From an uncultured Oscillospiraceae bacterium (GTDB lineage: Bacteria > Bacillota > Clostridia > Oscillospirales > Oscillospiraceae), in contig CAKTMW010000002.1 in the NCBI GenBank assembly GCA_934574095.1, positions 5,734-69,733 on the forward strand: 64,000 bases of DNA, given 5' to 3'. Below the pieces are notes generated by a model. It was given only the letters and a program-made list of their open reading frames with translations. It was not told the DNA's origin and did not search any database. This document shows positions 59,845 through 64,000 of the stretch, piece after piece. Position 1 is the first letter of the stretch; each line of letters starts with the position of its first letter. A program made the position numbers and the translations under genes.

Positions 59845-60600
59845 ATGGCGAGACGACGCAGCTACCAGCGCAAACGGCGGCAGGGACGGTTTTCCTTCCT
59901 GTATCGGATATTGGTCTTTGTGGCCATCTGCGGTGCCATTGCCGTGGCGCTGGCGCTGTTCTTCAAGGTGGAGACCATCACCGTCACCGGCAACAGCCGC
60001 TATACCGCCAAGCAGATCGTGGAGGCGGGCGGCATGCAGGTGGGGGACAATATGTTCTTCCTGAACAAGTACAAAGCCTCGGAGAAGATCACCGCCTCCC
60101 TGCCCTATGTGGAGACGGTGCGCATCAGCCGCCAGCTGCCCAATACCCTGGTGGTGACGGTGACGGAGTGTACCGCCCCCGCCGCCGTCGCCCAGGACGG
60201 CAAGCTGTGGCTGCTGTCCGGCGACGGAAAGATCGTGGATGAGAAGACCGGCGACGGCAAGCAGTACGCCCTGGTAAAGGGCCTGAGCCTGCTGGACCCC
60301 CAGGTGGGGACCGACATTCAGGTGCCGGAGGAGGAGCAGTCCTCCGCCCAGCTGCTGCTGACGCTGCTGGGCCTGCTGCGGGACAAGAATATGCTCTCCG
60401 ACGTGCAGACCATCGACCTGAGCGACACCGCCTCGGTGGTGATGGGATATCTGGACCGGTTTGACGTCACCTTCCGCTGGGACGCGGACTTTGACTACAA
60501 GCTGGACTATCTGCTGGCGGTGGTGGAGCGGCTGGAGGTCAACGAGACCGGCTCCATCGACATGACCCAGGAGGGAAAAGCCAGCTTTATCCCCGGCTGA
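59845..60600 (+). CDS. divIB: Cell division protein DivIB/FtsQ
   Basis: A 251-residue bitopic protein: a very basic cytoplasmic tail (MARRRSYQRKRRQGR), one membrane helix (about 20-40), then a POTRA domain (KVETITVTGNSRYTAKQIVEAGG) and an FtsQ-type beta domain. It holds FtsL and DivIC in the divisome. It follows murA by 27 bases. Confidence 0.9.
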   Translation: MARRRSYQRKRRQGRFSFLYRILVFVAICGAIAVALALFFKVETITVTGNSRYTAKQIVEAGGMQVGDNMFFLNKYKASEKITASLPYVETVRISRQLPNTLVVTVTECTAPAAVAQDGKLWLLSGDGKIVDEKTGDGKQYALVKGLSLLDPQVGTDIQVPEEEQSSAQLLLTLLGLLRDKNMLSDVQTIDLSDTASVVMGYLDRFDVTFRWDADFDYKLDYLLAVVERLEVNETGSIDMTQEGKASFIPG

Positions 60601-60665
60601 GCAGTCTCCTGCGCACACTTTTTCTCGGCGGCGGTGAACTTTTTTTGAAAAAAGGCCGTTACCAC

Positions 60666-60694
60666 TTGACCTGCGGGCCGATACGCAATATAAT
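60666..60694 (+). promoter_or_regulatory. Promoter of ftsZ
   Basis: TTGACC, 17 bases, TATAAT, 67 bases before the ftsZ start. It gives ftsZ independent expression at the end of the cluster. Confidence 0.8.
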
Positions 60695-60761
60695 ACAAGA
60701 TGTAGTATTAGCAAAGTAACGATTTTTCGTTTTTATACCATTTCTGCCGGAGGGAACGAAC

Positions 60762-61868
<1,107 letters not shown>

Positions 61869-61917
61869 AGCAACTGCTGCAACAAAATTTTGGACACCGC
61901 AACGGGAAATCCATTCC

Positions 61918-62213
61918 CCTTGCCTCTCCCTTCGGGAGAGGTGGCCGAGCGCAGCGAGGACGGAGAGGGGCGGAACGTTAAGGAAACATGCCGGTGTCGA
62001 CACGTTAAGAAAATATGCCAGTGGCATATTTTTAGTGTCGTTCTCAGCGGCTATGCCGCTGTAGCATCCATCTTGGTTTGCACCGCATCATCTTTAAGCG
62101 TCGATCTCGGCAGCTATGCTGCCGTAGTATCTATCCGGATTTGCACCGCACCATCTTGGCTCCCCTCTCAGTCACCTTCGGTGACAGCTCTCCCAAAGGG
62201 AGAGCCAAGGGTA
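61918..62213. repeat. Family C repeat split by family A elements
   Basis: Family C starts at 61918 (CTTGCCTCTCCCTTCGGGAG) and resumes at about 62157 (GGCTCCCCTCTCAGTCACC), ending AAAGGGAGAGCCAAGG. Between them lie a truncated family A start (61973-61994), a full family A copy (61995-62090) and a second partial copy (about 62097-62155). No gene is seen in the 61869-62307 gap. Confidence 0.7.
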
Positions 62214-62250
62214 GGAATGACAATGTGAGGAACATTGCTTAACAAACGAA

Positions 62251-62284
62251 AAAGGCCGTTTGCCTGTGCGGGCAAGCGGCCTTT
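62251..62284 (+). terminator. Hairpin 23 bases before the HD-domain gene
   Basis: A 14-bp stem (AAAGGCCGTTTGCC, one T-G pair) with a 6-base loop, followed by CTCACG rather than T residues. It may end upstream transcription or form the 5' leader of the next gene. Confidence 0.5.
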
Positions 62285-62307
62285 CTCACGAAAACAGGAG
62301 GAGACAT

Positions 62308-62871
62308 ATGAAACCCCAAGAGCTACTTGCCGTGCTGCGCACCGCCGCACGGCTGAAGGACACCACCCGCCACTGCTGCACGCCCCGACATCGCCGTGAG
62401 AGCGTGGCGGAGCACAGCTGGCGTCTGGCGCTGATGGCATACCTGATGCGGGATGAATTCCCGGAGCTGGACATGGACAAGGTGGTGCGGATGTGCCTGA
62501 TCCACGACCTGGGCGAGTGCTTCACCGGAGACATTCCCTCCTTCGAGAAGACGGCGGCGGACACCGCCAAAGAGGACGGGCTGCTGGCCCAGTGGGTAGC
62601 CGGACTGCCCCAGCCCTACTGCCGGGATATGGCGGCGCTGTACGCCGAGATGGACGCGTTGGAGACGCCGGAGGCCAAGCTCTATAAGGCGCTGGACAAG
62701 CTGGAGGCGGTGATCTCCCACAACGAGTCCCCGCTGGACACCTGGCTCCCCCTGGAGTACCAGCTGAACCTGACCTATGCCGACGACAATGTGGCCTTCT
62801 CCCCCTACCTGACCGAACTGCGTCAGGCCATCCGTCAGGAGACCGAGGAAAAGGTGGCCAAAGGCGAGTAA
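62308..62871 (+). CDS. HD-domain hydrolase, YfbR/HDDC2-like 5'-nucleotidase
   Basis: A 187-residue single HD domain. Metal ligands: His of RRESVAEHSWRLALM, HD of CLIHDLGECFTGD, and the later Asp of LYKALDKLEAV. These patterns match the YfbR/HDDC2 group that dephosphorylates deoxynucleoside monophosphates. AGGAGGAG precedes the ATG at 62308. It is apparently a single gene. Confidence 0.88.
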   Translation: MKPQELLAVLRTAARLKDTTRHCCTPRHRRESVAEHSWRLALMAYLMRDEFPELDMDKVVRMCLIHDLGECFTGDIPSFEKTAADTAKEDGLLAQWVAGLPQPYCRDMAALYAEMDALETPEAKLYKALDKLEAVISHNESPLDTWLPLEYQLNLTYADDNVAFSPYLTELRQAIRQETEEKVAKGE

Positions 62872-62950
62872 ATTCTATACATATCGTATTGTTTTTATTC
62901 CATTATACGGTTTGTATTGCTTTTCGCGCCCCATATGGCATTTTATCGGT

Positions 62951-63017
62951 ACATAAACCGCCTTTATGGGTGCAGATTTGCTACATAAACCGCCCTTATC
63001 GGTACACATAAACCGCC
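62951..63017. repeat. Three copies of ACATAAACCGCC
   Basis: Exact 12-base copies at 62951, 62983 and 63006, with extended similarity (GGTACATAAACCGCC, CTTATCGG). The 62872-63176 gap is AT-richer than its surroundings and otherwise holds only the hairpin at 63031. Confidence 0.7.
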
Positions 63018-63030
63018 CTGTCTATGACGA

Positions 63031-63064
63031 AAAAGCGCCGCCGCTCCTCCGAGCGGCGGCGCTT
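63031..63064. terminator. GC-rich terminator-like hairpin
   Basis: A perfect 14-bp stem (AAGCGCCGCCGCTC and its complement) with a 4-base loop and flanking A and T residues. It could end either the HD gene or the membrane protein gene. Confidence 0.55.
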
Positions 63065-63176
63065 CACACTTCGACGAACCAAAAGCCATAGGCAATTTTC
63101 AACGCCGCAGCAGCGCAGCGCAAAGCGATGGCGGAGCCTATCAGAATGTTAAGGGAACATACTTGACAGCAGGCTC

Positions 63177-63692
63177 TCAACCTCTGAATTTCCGCTTCCG
63201 CAGCGTCCCCAGCAGCGGCCGGTTTTGATAAAACAAATAGAGCAGCAGGAGCAAAAGAACGAGCTGTATGCCTGCGCCAATAGCCCTTGCCGCCCGCACT
63301 TCCTCACGCATGATCCTGTTATGATCCTCGATGGACAGAAGCTCATGATCCGTTTTCAGCGCCACAACCGTCCCCTCCTGCCTTTCACGAAAGCGGTCGA
63401 TTTGAGAAATCGGGAGACGGAACGAGAGCATTGTCCCCGGCTGTAAAGCCGTGATCTCAGCCGCATCCATATGCCGTGCGATCACGGCCGGAATGCGCAG
63501 CCGCCCATCGGGCTCTTTCACCGAAATGATATAATCACCCTCTGCATTTGGCGAAACGCCAGCGACCGCAGCGGACATCTCGACGGTGCTTATCTCGCTG
63601 AGTTTATCTGACAGAATTAACGTAACATTGTGGCCCAGCATGGCGAAAAACAGTAGCAGCACCACAAAAAGCAGCAGGAGCTTTTTCTTCAT
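63177..63692 (-). CDS. Small membrane protein of unknown function
   Basis: A 171-residue protein with a hydrophobic N-terminus (KKKLLLLFVVLLLFFAMLG), an extracellular part of about 110 residues (ISVKEPDGRLRIPAVIARHM), a second helix (IQLVLLLLLLYLFY) and a basic tail (RKRKFRG). It is lower in GC than its neighbours. GAGGCGG lies about 10 bases before the ATG. It lies directly after the 5S gene on the same strand, behind a strong terminator. I do not recognise the family. Confidence 0.7.
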   Translation of the reverse strand: MKKKLLLLFVVLLLFFAMLGHNVTLILSDKLSEISTVEMSAAVAGVSPNAEGDYIISVKEPDGRLRIPAVIARHMDAAEITALQPGTMLSFRLPISQIDRFRERQEGTVVALKTDHELLSIEDHNRIMREEVRAARAIGAGIQLVLLLLLLYLFYQNRPLLGTLRKRKFRG

Positions 63693-63730
63693 TTCATATC
63701 CGCCTCATTGCGTTGTAATTATTAGACATA

Positions 63731-63764
63731 ACAAAAGCCCACGACGAATGTCGTGGGCTTTTGT
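63731..63764 (-). terminator. Terminator of the rRNA operon
   Basis: Minus strand: a perfect 15-bp stem (CAAAAGCCCACGACA region) with a short loop, then TTTTGTTATG. It directly follows the 5S gene. Confidence 0.85.
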
Positions 63765-63879
<115 letters not shown>

Positions 63880-63993
63880 TTGTCAGCACAGCAGTGTTCC
63901 GTCATGCCGACCAAGTGCAATTGCTTGCACCCTGAAAACCGAACAATGTATCGTCATGGATTGGAGAAGGCTTAGATTGCCTGCACAAATTGT
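63880..63993 (-). other. 23S-5S intergenic spacer
   Basis: Read on the minus strand it contains CCATGACGATACATTGTTCG and GTTTTCAGGGTGC, the type of processing spacer seen between 23S and 5S genes in Clostridia. No tRNA is visible in it. Confidence 0.6.
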
Positions 63994-64000
63994 AGGTCAA
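63994..64000 (-). rRNA. Extreme 3' end of 23S rRNA (partial)
   Basis: The last bases of the window read TTGACC on the minus strand, matching the usual 3' end of Firmicutes 23S rRNA (GGCTTGACC). Only a few bases are inside, so this rests mainly on the position next to the 5S gene. Confidence 0.5.

Overview
The window is GC-rich (roughly 60 percent or more), densely coded Firmicutes DNA. It carries spore-germination genes (spoVAD, spoVAE), a CsoR copper sensor, AddAB instead of RecBCD, a meso-DAP type MurE, consensus sigma-A promoters with 17-bp spacers, and strong Gram-positive ribosome binding sites. Together with the many short palindromic intergenic repeats and the BspA/dockerin-like exported proteins, this suggests a gut Clostridia of the Oscillospiraceae type (inference; no database was searched).

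Layout. 1-5.2 kb: hflX (minus), a large leucine-rich-repeat surface protein (plus) and rpmE (minus). 5.2-12.1 kb: addB-addA on the minus strand. 12.2-17.7 kb: two exported transglutaminase-fold proteins with dockerin-like C-termini, then an LtaS-type sulfatase. 17.8-20.3 kb: a phage-like islet with a short DUF6291-like protein, an isolated large terminase and a compact symmetric locus with two converging promoters, a 30-codon ORF and a shared terminator. 20.4-25.3 kb: a six-gene minus-strand operon (HAD phosphatase, MFS transporter, GDPD, rsmD, coaD, coiled-coil protein). 25.3-26.7 kb: a MATE exporter. 27.5-33.4 kb: a CmpB-like membrane protein, then DUF512-der-plsY and a DMT transporter. 33.4-41.1 kb: an oligopeptide-type ABC transporter split by a repeat element, then a GH13 glucosidase. 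41.6-45.0 kb: a membrane-anchored XRE regulator, ribU under an FMN riboswitch (minus), and spoVAD-spoVAE. 45.0-47.9 kb: csoR-copA, with a copper-chaperone domain fused to the end of CopA. 48.2-61.9 kb: a division and cell wall (dcw) cluster, mraZ-rsmH-ftsL-pbpB/spoVD-murE-mraY-ftsW-murG-murA-divIB-ftsZ. 62.3-64 kb: an HD-domain hydrolase, a small membrane protein and the 5S end of a minus-strand rRNA operon.

The genes are mostly housekeeping: peptidoglycan precursor synthesis and septation, phospholipid synthesis (PlsY), ribosome maturation (Der, HflX, RsmD, RsmH), DNA repair (AddAB), CoA synthesis, copper export and nutrient uptake. The accessory content lies between them. At least five families of short non-coding repeats fill nearly every gap longer than 300 bases. 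Several are inserted into one another, and two near-identical copies bracket ftsW.

The observation most worth pursuing is at about 20.04-20.34 kb. Two consensus-like promoters face each other and start transcripts with the same 13-base leader. A bidirectional terminator separates them, and one transcript carries a 30-residue ORF whose strong Shine-Dalgarno can be masked by its own leader. This looks like a type I toxin-antitoxin-like or other RNA-regulated small-peptide locus, but that is inferred from sequence layout only.
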